A DNA stretch of 64,000 bases, from positions 22,009 through 86,008 of the forward strand of contig JBOGWP010000095.1 in NCBI GenBank assembly GCA_050693875.1. The letters are read 5' to 3'. Positions within the stretch are counted from its first letter, which is position 1. Every line of letters starts with the position of its first letter. The translations under genes and the position numbers were made by a program. The stretch is from JBOGWP01 sp050693875 (GTDB taxonomy: Bacteria; Actinomycetota; CADDZG01; JAHWKV01; JBOGWP01). Shown in pieces: positions 54,405 through 64,000 of this stretch. The notes below the pieces were generated by a model that searched no databases, was not told the DNA's origin, and was given only the letters and a program-made list of their open reading frames with translations.

Positions 54405-55883
54405 TCAGAGGCCTTGTCGCCACATCTCAAGCGCTCGTACCATGCCGCTGTCGAGCCAGCGCGCAAAACGCTCAAGGACCGATTCCTCGGACTCTTTGTA
54501 GTTGATTTGGAATAGCTCGTCTGACGCTGTCGTGACGTCGACGACCTGCTGGTCAGCGTCCTCGACTTCCGCGCGACGGAAAAACAGGAGCGCGCCTCCG
54601 ATGAGTCCGCGGTATTCACGTCCGATGGCGGTTAGGGCGAGGACGATATCCGCCTGCGTCTCGGTGTGTAGGCCGAGTCGCACCCAGGCGCTGTAGTCGC
54701 GGGTGTTGGCGAAGTATTCCAGATGTCGGGCCGCCTCGATCGTTTGCCAGCGGTACCAATTTGGGCGGGTCCCCCCGTTCGGCTCGGCAGCCACGAAGAA
54801 CTGGAACTCGGGTGAGAACTGGCCCACTTCGGCCGAGAGGCGTGCGGCCACGCCTTCCAGGCGGGCGTGTCCAGTCACCGCTACGCGGTCTGCGACTTCC
54901 TTGGCGTGGTCCCATTCACGGCGGAGGGCCTCGTCGCGGCTGGCGTACATGTCGCGAACGGAGTCGATGAGCTGATCGACTCGCTCTCCCTCCTGAAGGA
55001 CCACTCTGGCGATGCCGAGCGCGTTGACGAATGCCTTCCGCTCGAGCGCAGCGAACTGCTGAGAGAGCGGGCCAAGCTCTTGCCCGTCGGCGTCCCCCAA
55101 GGCATCGATGTACCGCTCTCGATCGTCGCGAGTGACCACGAGCGGGAACCACCCGGCTCGGATGAAGACGAGCGACGCCAGAGCTCGAGCGATCCGTCCG
55201 TTGCCGTCCTGGAATGGGTGGATTTGGGTGAATCGGTGGTGCAGCCACGCTGCTTCGACCTCGGGCGTGACACCGGACCGTTCGTGCTCGAGGTGCAGGG
55301 CGACGAGCCTCTCCATCTCGGAGGCGACCTGCTCGGGAGGGCAATACTCGTGAACCGAGTCGTCTGGGCGAGTGGGATTGTTGGGCAGTCGCTTCCACTC
55401 GCCATGGAGGAGCGGGATCTCAACCTCGCGACCGAACTGATCTCGTCCGCTAGTCGTCTGCTGGTTGCGAGTCATCAACGCATGCAGTTCCTTGATGAAC
55501 GACAACGAGAGTTCGCGTTCACCGCGGACGACGTCGAACAGCCAGTCGACTGCCGACTCCTGGTCGCGGATGATCTGTGCGACGAGCTCTGGATCCTTGT
55601 CCGTCATCGCGTGCGGGATCAGGCTCGCGTCGATGCCGCGTTCGATGAGCAGTTCGGTGATCCCGCGATCAAGCGTGTAGATCCGCTCGATGACGCCCGT
55701 CTCAATCGCCCACTGGCGCTGCAGTCGCTCGTTGAATGCCTTCAGAGCGTCTGATCCAGCGAGTGCCTCGCGCTGTTCGGACCAAACGTCGCTCAGAGCC
55801 CGCAACTCGGTCGAGCTCAGCTCGTTCCAGTCGGGTGGCAGATCCGTGAGCGGCTTCCACTCGTGCGCGATCGTTCCAGTCAT
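54405..55883 (-). CDS. Fic-domain protein (AMPylator-type)
   Basis: A 492-residue Fic protein. The catalytic motif HPFQDGNGRIAR is complete (His 222), so it should transfer AMP or another nucleotide moiety to a hydroxyl on a target protein. An N-terminal helix carries TGVIER (62-67), in the place of the class II inhibitory (S/T)xxxE(G/N) motif, with Glu 66 kept and Arg in place of Gly/Asn. The C-terminal 250 residues (helical, with a winged-helix-like end) are unidentified. The ATG overlaps the stop of the recombinase gene (ATGA), so the two are translationally coupled. It faces the MBL gene, 37 bases apart. Confidence 0.88.
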   Translation of the reverse strand: MTGTIAHEWKPLTDLPPDWNELSSTELRALSDVWSEQREALAGSDALKAFNERLQRQWAIETGVIERIYTLDRGITELLIERGIDASLIPHAMTDKDPELVAQIIRDQESAVDWLFDVVRGERELSLSFIKELHALMTRNQQTTSGRDQFGREVEIPLLHGEWKRLPNNPTRPDDSVHEYCPPEQVASEMERLVALHLEHERSGVTPEVEAAWLHHRFTQIHPFQDGNGRIARALASLVFIRAGWFPLVVTRDDRERYIDALGDADGQELGPLSQQFAALERKAFVNALGIARVVLQEGERVDQLIDSVRDMYASRDEALRREWDHAKEVADRVAVTGHARLEGVAARLSAEVGQFSPEFQFFVAAEPNGGTRPNWYRWQTIEAARHLEYFANTRDYSAWVRLGLHTETQADIVLALTAIGREYRGLIGGALLFFRRAEVEDADQQVVDVTTASDELFQINYKESEESVLERFARWLDSGMVRALEMWRQGL

Positions 55884-56530
55884 CTCACTCCATCCTTGCG
55901 GCTGGCGCTCGGTGAGGCGCGGAAGATGCTCGACGCGACCCGTTCGGCGGCGTCGCTCGGCATCGGCGGCGTGACGTGCGTGTAGATCTCGCGCGTCACG
56001 AAGGTGCTCGAGTGGTTCAGCCGGTCGCTGACGACCTTGATGTCGATGCCCTCGTGTAGCGCCAGCGTCGCCCACGTGTGGCGCAGTCCGTGGAGCGTCA
56101 GCCGCGGCAGCGGCTCGTCGCCGTGCGCGCGGTTGTACTGCTCCTGCTTGCGGAGGAACTCGCGGCTGAAGCGGTCGGGGTCGTACACGCTCCCGTCGGG
56201 CTTGCAGAACACGTAGCCCACGTCGACGTAGCCGGGCCCGACGAGCAACTTCTCCTCGTTCTGCTGTGCTCGCCAGCGCCGGAGCATCGCCACGGTGTTC
56301 GAGTCGAGGGCGACCATGTGGCCGCGCTTGGTCTTCGGCAGGTCCTTCACGACGATCTCGTGGTCGATCGAAGTGACCTGACGCGACACGATCGCCGTCG
56401 CCCCGACGAGGTCAAGATCCACCCACCGGAGGCCGAGGCACTCGCCGCGCCGACAGCCGGTGGTGGCCAGGAAGATGGCCGCGTCCTGCTCGACCCTGGT
56501 CAACTCGAACCGGGAGCCAGTTGAGTGCAT
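55880..56530 (-). pseudogene. Tyrosine recombinase (phage integrase), N-terminus missing
   Basis: A 216-residue catalytic domain with the full set of active-site residues: Arg in TGCRRGECLGLRW, Lys in LPKTKRGH, HGLRH, the second His in DRLNHSS and Tyr in REIYTH. The SAM-like DNA-binding arm that normally precedes it (about 150 residues) is absent; upstream codons in the same frame remain open to about 56629 but look degenerate. It is probably a dead or trimmed integrase that brought the Fic gene, with which it shares a four-base overlap. ATG 56530 is a nominal start. Confidence 0.75.
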
Positions 56531-56631
56531 GTCGATGATTGTCGACCCGTTCCTCGCTCGGAGCGCGGTGGCGAGGCAGGTTCTTTTGCAGTTCCAGGAC
56601 GCGACCCTGGCGACAGGCGCAAAATGGGCTC

Positions 56632-57131
56632 ATGATCCTGGTGATCTATCTCCTCGTCCCGGCGCTGATCGCCTTGCTGGCCAGCCTCCCGATCCGGGCA
56701 GGCTATTTGAGGGGAGACCCCAGCTCATCGCGTTGGGAGTTGGAGCCGTCTTTATCGTAGCCGGAGCGGCGACGGTCTGGTTCCTGGCAACGATTGACTG
56801 CCCCCAGTTTGCCTTGGGGGCGCTTCTCGTTCCGGCCGTGATCGCGGTCGGAGCACTGCTAACTGGTATCGGTCTGGCCCGCGACACGCCAGGATTCGCC
56901 GCCGCTGGCATCCTCATGCCCTTGTTCGCCGGAGTGGGGGTGATAATGTTGGGGTACTGCACGGCCTGGAATGCTGCTCCTCCCGCCGGATGTTCCGGAG
57001 CTCATGCTGCCGTCTGCTGGTCAAGCGTCGCTGTGACAACCTCCTCACCATCCCGAGCAATCGGCACTACGACAGGCTGCCCCCCAATGATCGAAGCACC
57101 CGGTCCTGCCGGGTCGCGCGCCGGCTCGTGA
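56632..57131 (+). pseudogene. Small membrane protein broken by a frameshift
   Basis: ATG 56632 opens MILVIYLLVPALIALLASLP, but the frame stops at 56760. In the next frame the protein clearly continues (RPQLIALGVGAVFIVAG ... MPLFAGVGVIMLGYC) with three more membrane helices. Adding one T to the TTT at about 56709-56711 joins them. The C-terminal end is uncertain. No family recognised. Either a pseudogene or an assembly error. Confidence 0.5.
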
Positions 57132-57176
57132 TAGCCTCGCTGCGCTTCCCCTCGACCTGCATGGACGTTGACTCGC

Positions 57177-58936
<1,760 letters not shown>

Positions 58937-58940
<4 letters not shown>

Positions 58941-60880
58941 CGATGCTCTCGGATCCCGGGCTCGCGTTCTTCCTACGCTTCGTCGAGCTGGAGGGAGGCC
59001 TGGTCGACACCTACGCCGATCATTCACTCGCCGTCATATCGCCAGAGGTGGGCATGGCGCTCGAGGCGCCCGAGGAAGTCCGGCTCACCGCCGATCCGGA
59101 GGTGGCCCGCGAGGGCGATGCCGCCCTGCTCATTCCCGGCCACCCGCTCCTCGACGCCGCGGTCTCCTGGGTGCTGGAGCGGGGAGATGCAGGCAGGGCG
59201 TGGATCCAATGGCCGGCGTCCGGCCCCGACTTCTCCACGCTCCTCGAGCGGATTCGTGCACGCTTCCCGGTGGATCACGGGCGGGTGGACCCGGCCGGCG
59301 AGGTCGTCGCCTCGTACACGCCGCTCCTCCGGGTGGGCGCGCTCGTCACCTATGCGCTCTCGCTCGACCAGCGCTTCCAGGAGCAGGCGGAGGCATGGAT
59401 CGACGCCTCCACCGGCCTCGAGGTGGACGAGGCGACGATCGCCGCGCTGCAACGGCGCGAATGGGTGCCCAAACCGGAAGACGATCATCCGATTGAACGC
59501 TTTGACCTCCCCTGGGCCCTGGGCGCGGGACGGCAGGCCCTGGAGCGGCATGTGGGTCGGCGGCTGAAGTCGCTTGTGGAGCAGGGTCGCGAGGAGATGC
59601 TGGCCGAGCGTGCGCGAGCCGAGGCCTATTACGCTGCGAACCTCGCGTCGCTGGAACGACGGAGGGCGGCGGCGTCGCAGGAACGCGTCGCGCCGCTCGA
59701 CGCCCGTATGGCGGCCACCCGCGCGGAGCGAGAACGTCGCCTCGCCGAGATCGAGGAGACGCACCGCCCGACGTTCGAGATCAAGCCGTTCCGGCTGCAC
59801 CTCGTCGCCGTCCCCTCGCTGGCGATCCCGCTGGTGGTGAGGCGCGGCGAGCGCGCATATTCGTTCCGCGCGCGGTGGCTGCTCGGAGCCGGAGCCCTGG
59901 CGCCCGAGCGCTGTCCCGGGTGCGGAAGCACCGAGGCGCTGGTCGCGGGGCGGGAGCGGCTCGGCTGCCTCGCGTGCCTGCCGCGTCCGGTCGCCGGCAC
60001 CCCGCCGCCTGTGCGCCGCGCGCAAGCTCCTCCGGCGCCGCCTGCACGGGGCGGCACGTCGGCGGTCAGGCAACCGGGCACGGATCGTGACCAGGACGTG
60101 CCGGCGGGTGGTCATGCGCCACAGAAGCCCCAGGCGCTCGGGCGCGTCGGCGCGAGGCCCGGCGGCAGGCATTTGCCGGGGCGAAGCCACGGGCGAATCG
60201 TGAAGGAAGGCACCAAACTCGCGACTCGCTTCTGGAACACGGCGGCAGCCGGCGAACGCTGGCCGAACAAGCTCATCGCACCGGAATCGCCGGCTCGCGC
60301 GCTGCACGGGCTGTTCGGTGCCGCCGCGCCCTTCGCAGCGGTCGGGATCCCGTGGGAGGAGATGATCTTCCGATGGACGGCCGCCACAGCCGCTCCCTAT
60401 GGTGATCTGCCCGAGGTGACGACTGGGAGCGTCCTCACCAATGGGGGCGGCTACTCATACACACTGCGGTGGCGCATGCGGGAAGGCCGGGCAGTCCTCC
60501 TCGAGATCCTGCCTTATCCCCAAGTCGTCGACGGTCGTTTGCCACCGGACTCGTCGCTGCCGTTCAGAGAGGCGCGACGACTGTTTGTCGAGGTGCCGCA
60601 TCCGCGGATGCCCCTGGATGGAGTCGCGAAGCAGCTCTGGGATCGGTTCCTTCCCGCGGTCGGACTTCCCGTCGTCGCGCGCTGCCTCGCGGCGTACTGG
60701 AGGCTGCCCGTCGCGCCGATTACGCCCGACGACGTCCTGGCCGCCGCGCTCGTGTGCGTGATCACGAGGCGGTCGAGGCGAGGTGCAAACCCGACGCTGT
60801 GGACGGAGGCAGATGATGTGGGTTCCGTAGCGGATGAGCTGCGGCGGGCCCTAAAGCCGTCGGCGGCATGCCCCTGGTGA
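58937..60880 (+). CDS. Coiled-coil/zinc-ribbon partner of the SNF2 helicase
   Basis: A 647-residue protein of no family known to me. Residues 1-180 are an alpha/beta region with a GHPLLDAAVSWVL segment like those in the C-terminal part of long SNF2 helicases; 200-275 is a coiled coil rich in Arg/Glu/Ala; a zinc ribbon follows (Cys 326, 329, 344, 347: CPGC ... CLAC); 350-395 is a Pro/Arg/Gly linker; 405-647 is a second globular domain with ATRFWNTAAAGERWPN and several strands. ATG 58937 overlaps the helicase stop by four bases. It probably forms one machine with the helicase, acting on DNA or a DNA-bound complex. Confidence 0.75.
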
Positions 60881-61027
60881 AAGCACGAGGGCGATTGGTG
60901 CGGAAGCGTCTCCGCAACAGCCTCGAGGGTTCACATCCCGTCGCCGTCCTTCCTCACGATCGATCCAGGACCTCAACCCCGGCGCCGGTGGCCCCAGACC
61001 ACCTTTTCCCGTAGGGCCGATTGGGTC

Positions 61028-61318
61028 GTGGGCGCGGAGCCCCGCTCTTGGTCCCCGCCCTTGGCGCTCATGGTCTACGGCCTCATCGAGTCCGAGGTCC
61101 GCAAGGCAATCGCGCGCCGCACGATCGCCGGCCTACTCCCCGAGGGTCGCTCGGCGCGGCCAACCGCGCCCAACATCTTCGGAACGTTCGCCCGCCTCGG
61201 CTTTCAGCGGGTGCGCACCGCCGACGGGCTCCGTGAGATCCGCCACCCCCTCACCCCTGCCCAGCAGCAGATCCTGTCGGCCATCGGCGCCAAGTCGGTG
61301 CTCCCGCTCGAAAGGTGA
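61028..61318 (+). pseudogene. Transposase C-terminal remnant (IS1634/IS4-like)
   Basis: About 83 residues (LALMVYGLIESEVRKAIARR ... LPEGRSARPTAPNIFGTFARLGFQRV) resemble the C-terminal tail of IS1634-type transposases, with the ALLxYxLxExExR helix and the LPEGRxxRxPT segment. No DDE catalytic region or terminal inverted repeat is present nearby, so only the tail survives. It marks old mobile-element activity in this region. Confidence 0.5.
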
Positions 61319-61401
61319 GGCTTCGCCTCACGGTGGTGCGGAAAGGGGAACGAGCTGGGGAGCGCCGGCCACCGAGCAGTCGGAGTGAGGAGCCTCGGGG
61401 A

Positions 61402-61923
61402 CTACTGAGCAGTGTTGCCGTCGTCGGCAGCCCGCCCCGGCGATGAAGGTTGTTCAGACGACTGTCGCGGAGCCGCCAGCTGCGTCACCCACTCACGAAG
61501 GCGGGGGAGATGCTCGTTGTAGTGCTCCGGTCCCGCCTTGTGCAGGGGTGCTGCGGCAGCGGGCGGGATCTCGGCGACGCCGTGCAGGTGATGGAGCAGG
61601 CGGCGGCGCGCTGCTTTCGCCTCGAAGAGAACCACCGAAAGCGGCTGATGCCGGTTGGCCTCGACGAAGATGCCATTGCGAGCGTCCACGTCGACGTCTT
61701 TCTCGACATAGGTCCCCAACGTGATCAGCTGCAGCGCCCGGCCCGCCTCGGACAGCCATCCGGCGACATGCGCCAGCAGATCCTTGACGGACCAGCCCGG
61801 GACGTAGCCTGGAATCTCAGCCTGTTCGGGGGTCAGCGCTCCCACCAGGCTCTCGAGCTCCTCCCACCCGGTCTTCTCCGCGCGGAGGATGTCCGGCAGA
61901 GCGTTCTGATGGTTCGGGCTCAT
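61402..61923 (-). CDS. DinB/DfsB-like four-helix-bundle protein
   Basis: A 173-residue DinB-superfamily protein (a group that includes mycothiol-dependent and ClbS/DfsB enzymes). The first helices read DILRAEKTGWEELESLVGAL, followed by PGYVPGWSVKDLLAHVAGW, the characteristic helix-2 motif with a metal-binding-type His. The other metal ligands are not obvious. The ATG at 61923 is preferred to one 48 bases upstream because homology begins there. Substrate unknown. Confidence 0.72.
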   Translation of the reverse strand: MSPNHQNALPDILRAEKTGWEELESLVGALTPEQAEIPGYVPGWSVKDLLAHVAGWLSEAGRALQLITLGTYVEKDVDVDARNGIFVEANRHQPLSVVLFEAKAARRRLLHHLHGVAEIPPAAAAPLHKAGPEHYNEHLPRLREWVTQLAAPRQSSEQPSSPGRAADDGNTAQ

Positions 61924-62234
61924 GCTTGCTCGCCTCGCTTCTCTCTCGCTCTCTGCTGTTCGGTCCGACATTCTGACGCGCCGGCAATGTAGAAAGAAGG
62001 CCGCCCCGCCTGCTCGCGACCGCAGCAGGCGGAGACGTCCTGGCGTGCACCGCAGCGGGAGAGGAGCGACGGCGAGGACAGGTGGACGCTCTGGGCCCGA
62101 CCCAGCAGCTGCCCGCTCTGGTGGAGGAAGCCCGAGCCCTGACTTATGAGGTCGGGATCAGTGGAAGGCTGAACCGCGAGCCCGAATGGCACGCCTTCAA
62201 TCGGCATCGCAGAAGAGCTGGGAGGGGGTCCCGA
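61924..62234. other. Intergenic stretch between divergent genes
   Basis: This 311-base stretch holds the promoters of the DinB-like gene (minus) and the rhodanese-CBS gene (plus). GGGAGGGGG (62220-62228) near its right end is the ribosome site of the latter. No coding or RNA feature is seen otherwise. Confidence 0.5.
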
Positions 62235-62951
62235 ATGCATGACCTTCAACGCTGGGCGGTGCAAGACCTGATCGGGAAGGGAGCGCAGGTCGTCGAGGTC
62301 TTGCCTCCCGATGAGTTCGAGGAGGATCACCTGGCCGGTGCCATCAACATCCCGCTGCGCCAGATCGAGACCGAGGCAGCAAGCAAACTCGACAAGGACG
62401 CCCCCGTTGTCGTCTATTGCTGGGACTCGGCCTGAGACTTGAGCCCGAGAGCCGCGTGGCGGCTCGAGAGCCTCGGTTTCACGCAGGTTTACGACTACAC
62501 CGACGGGAAGCTCGACTGGATGGCGGCCGGTCTTCCGACCGAAGGTATCAACGCAACCCGTCCACGCGCCGGCGACGTCGCCCGCCGGGACGTGCCGACG
62601 TGCGGCCCCACCGAGCGTCTGGGGGAGGTACGCCAACGGGTCTCGGCCGCGGGATGGAACGTCTGTGTGGTTGTCAACGATGAGCGCGTCGTCTTCGGGA
62701 TGCTCCGTTTCGACAAGCTCGTGGACGAGAGCGACCACCCCGTAGAGGCGGTGATGGCTGCGGGTCCCAGCACGGTCCGGCCTTACGTTTCAATCGAGGA
62801 GATGGCGCAGTTCATGATCGAGCATGACCTCGCGACCTCCCCGGTCACGACCTCGGATGGGAGGCTGGTCGGTGTCCTGATGGTCGAGGACGTCGCGCGG
62901 GTGGCACATGAGCAGCACGCACACCATCCGCCGGACCAGGGGGCGCCGTGA
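62235..62951 (+). CDS. Rhodanese-CBS protein with an in-frame UGA (selenocysteine candidate or nonsense mutation)
   Basis: A single frame of 238 sense codons plus one internal TGA at 62433-62435. Residues 1-66 are the first part of a rhodanese domain (VVEVLPPDEFEEDHLAGAINIP, ending VVVYCWDSA with the probable catalytic Cys); the UGA comes five codons after that Cys, followed by DLSPRAAWRLESLGF and the rest of the domain, then two CBS repeats (TSPVTTSDGRLVGVLMVEDV). UGA is one base from a Cys codon, and Cys fits this place in actinobacterial relatives as I recall them. A hairpin follows at 62449. If read through, the protein could be a sulphurtransferase regulated by an adenosyl ligand. Otherwise it is a pseudogene. 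Confidence 0.7.
62449..62465 (+). promoter_or_regulatory. SECIS-like hairpin after the UGA codon
   Basis: GAGCCGC (62449-62455), loop GTG (62456-62458), GCGGCTC (62459-62465): a perfect seven-base-pair stem whose loop begins with G, 20 bases after the UGA at 62433-62435. This fits the spacing and loop rule of bacterial SECIS elements. It also encodes the conserved RAAWRLE segment in a high-GC genome, so it may be chance. Confidence 0.3.
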
Positions 62952-63118
62952 CGCGCCTTGATGCGGCGCGGGGGGCCGGGCGTTGTAAGCGCTGCGGCGC
63001 GGCGGTGGAACGCTGCGCCTTCTGTGAACAGGAGCGGTGCCCCTCCCCACTGTGCTACCGTTGCCTCCGGATCGCTCTTCGCCAAGAGGTGCCCCAACCT
63101 CACGGTCACGGGGGGTGA
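62948..63118 (+). CDS. Small cysteine-rich zinc-ribbon protein
   Basis: A 56-residue protein too short for routine gene calling. It starts at GTG 62948, overlapping the rhodanese-CBS stop (GTGA), and has paired cysteines: RCKRCG, RCAFCEQ, RCPSPLCYRC. This matches a zinc-binding treble-clef or ribbon fold. The basic/aromatic tail ends in HGHGG. The tight coupling suggests it works with the rhodanese-CBS protein. I do not recognise a named family. Confidence 0.6.
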   Translation: MTRLDAARGAGRCKRCGAAVERCAFCEQERCPSPLCYRCLRIALRQEVPQPHGHGG

Positions 63119-63300
63119 TCGAGGGCGTTGGCGCCTTGCAGGCTCGGGCGATCGCCCTCGTCGTCGTGCTGCCGGCTGTCGTCCTGAAAGCCCGGGTCCC
63201 GGTATCTGGGACTCGTGCTCGTGGTTTTGGTGCCGGCCCTCGGGTTCTCGAGGCCGAGGCGGTGCAGGATCACCGGCCGGGATGATGGGATGGATTCCGG
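63115..63300 (+). pseudogene. Possible small membrane protein, frameshifted
   Basis: GTG 63115 overlaps the preceding stop (GTGA) and opens VIEGVGALQARAIALVVVLP, a hydrophobic helix; near 63205 the frame must change to continue into YLGLVLVVLVPALGFS. The two hydrophobic stretches look like one broken two-helix protein. Evidence is weak and the end is not defined. Confidence 0.25.
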
Positions 63301-63408
63301 CCCCATCGAACTATCGGTTCTCCCGCATGGGCGCCGGTGGCGCCTACTCGGCCTGCCGCCGAAGGCGATGGCGGTCCGATCGATGAACGATTCGCGAGGT
63401 GCCCACCG

Positions 63409-63681
63409 ATGGAGGATGAGAGCCTCATCGACCGCATCAACGAGCTGGCTCGCGAAGAACCGGGCTCTTTCGAGAAGGAGTCACGAGGCCCGATGACCGA
63501 GGCGGATCGCCATCCGTGGAAGAAGCTCGGGGTCACGCTCGACCAGTGCTAGGACCTGTTGCATGAGCGACGCGCTGGAGGATCCGACGGCATGGACCGC
63601 GACGACGCGCGCGTGCGCGACGCGGAGACCGTCGAGGGGTTCCTCCAAGTGCGGTCGATCGGCCTCGAGCCCGACTCCTAA
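63409..63681 (+). pseudogene. DUF2630-like protein with an internal TAG
   Basis: ATG 63409 to TAA 63681 is one frame of 90 codons interrupted by TAG at 63550-63552. The product resembles actinobacterial DUF2630: LIDRINELAREEPGSFEKE then VTLDQC-stop-DLLHERRAGG and AETVEGFLQ at the end. Intact relatives have Trp after LDQC (LDQCWDLLRQRR), so TGG changed to TAG. The function of the family is unknown. Confidence 0.6.
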
Positions 63682-63783
63682 CGATTCGGCCCACATGCCG
63701 GGCCAGATCTCCACCCGGCGAGGACGCTGCCGGCCGAGGGAGATTGACTGAGGACAGGCACACGCAGCCCTTGTTTCTCCGCA

Positions 63784-64000
63784 TTAGGGTGGATTCGCCT
63801 CGACCGTAACCTTTCTCTGGTCGTCGGGCTGTTAGGTGAGTTCGAGTCCAAGTTGCGGGTGGATCTCGGCCTTGTCGGCGGCGTGTGTCTGCCGAACAGC
63901 CTGCGATAGGTGGCCGATCGCTCGGACGGGTGTGCGATCTCTTCGCTCGGCATCCGCCCTGCGCCTGTCCATGAAGGAGGACCTGATCTGCCTGGGCGCG
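63784..64000 (-). pseudogene. Serine recombinase C-terminal remnant (partial, right edge)
   Basis: The minus strand from the window edge encodes HAADKAEIHPQLGLELT-stop-QPDDQRKVTVEANPP, which resembles the C-terminal end of large serine recombinases (ADKAEIYxxLGLxLTYxP). The internal TAA (plus strand 63832-63834) stands where Tyr is usual. The bulk of the gene, including the catalytic domain, lies beyond 64000 if it exists. Confidence 0.35.

Noticed and set aside
60915..60960. T-arm-like sequence GGGTTCACATCCC, possibly a tRNA or attachment-site fragment
   Set aside because: The loop does not match the T-loop consensus well, the stem pairs only three bases, and no acceptor or anticodon arm can be folded.

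Overview
The window is a high-GC bacterial chromosome segment, most likely from an uncultured member of the Actinomycetota. The evidence is the uvrC-rapZ-(...)-gap-pgk-tpiA-secG order, a DUF4129/DUF4350/MoxR/DUF58/SpoIIM/RDD cluster, a DUF2630-type gene, a rhodanese-CBS protein, frequent GTG and TTG starts, many 4-bp ATGA/GTGA overlaps, and several -10 boxes so close to the start codon that the mRNAs should be nearly leaderless. No species can be named from the sequence alone.

Layout. 1-3 kb: a fatty acyl-CoA reductase-type gene entering from the left edge (minus strand) behind a TetR-type palindrome, then an orphan GAF histidine kinase divergent from a ROK sugar kinase. 4-12 kb: a membrane/cell-envelope cluster (proline-rich membrane protein, DUF4129, DUF4350, MoxR ATPase, DUF58, then SpoIIM-like and RDD membrane proteins). 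12-16 kb: a class A penicillin-binding protein, a DUF1232 protein, a polytopic membrane protein and a luciferase-like oxidoreductase. 16.3-18 kb: an ECF sigma factor and its DUF4367-like partner, both broken by several frameshifts. 18-20.5 kb: a copper module (operator, HMA chaperone, CopA ATPase). 21-25 kb: a DNA methyltransferase with an extra C-terminal domain, divergent from uvrB. 26-36 kb: uvrA, a phospholipid cassette (acyltransferase, CDP-alcohol phosphotransferase, cdsA), a DUF559 gene with an internal stop, uvrC, rapZ and a two-domain VOC protein. 36-39.7 kb: gap, pgk, tpiA and secG. 39.8-52.2 kb: a peptide-type ABC transporter operon with a tiny leader ORF, two permeases, two ATPases and an unusual total of five solute-binding proteins, four of them in tandem after the ATPases.

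Accessory end. At 52.28 kb a tRNA-Leu(GAG) marks the start of a region of lower apparent GC: a four-helix membrane protein overlapping a metallo-beta-lactamase-fold protein, a Fic protein overlapping a truncated tyrosine recombinase, a broken membrane protein, an SNF2-type helicase overlapping a coiled-coil/zinc-ribbon protein, and transposase and serine-recombinase remnants. This is the best place to look for an undescribed defence-type system. The last 2 kb holds a rhodanese-CBS gene whose single in-frame UGA sits where a cysteine is plausible and is followed by a hairpin (selenoprotein or pseudogene), a small cysteine-rich protein, and degraded genes.

How it fits together: most of the window is housekeeping (nucleotide excision repair uvrA/B/C, triose-phase glycolysis, secretion, phospholipid synthesis, wall synthesis, copper efflux, oligopeptide uptake). 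Lesions are concentrated at 16.3-18 kb and 62-64 kb. The indels at 16.3-18 kb and 56.7 kb can each be repaired by adding one base to a homopolymer, so assembly error must be considered there before biological decay.
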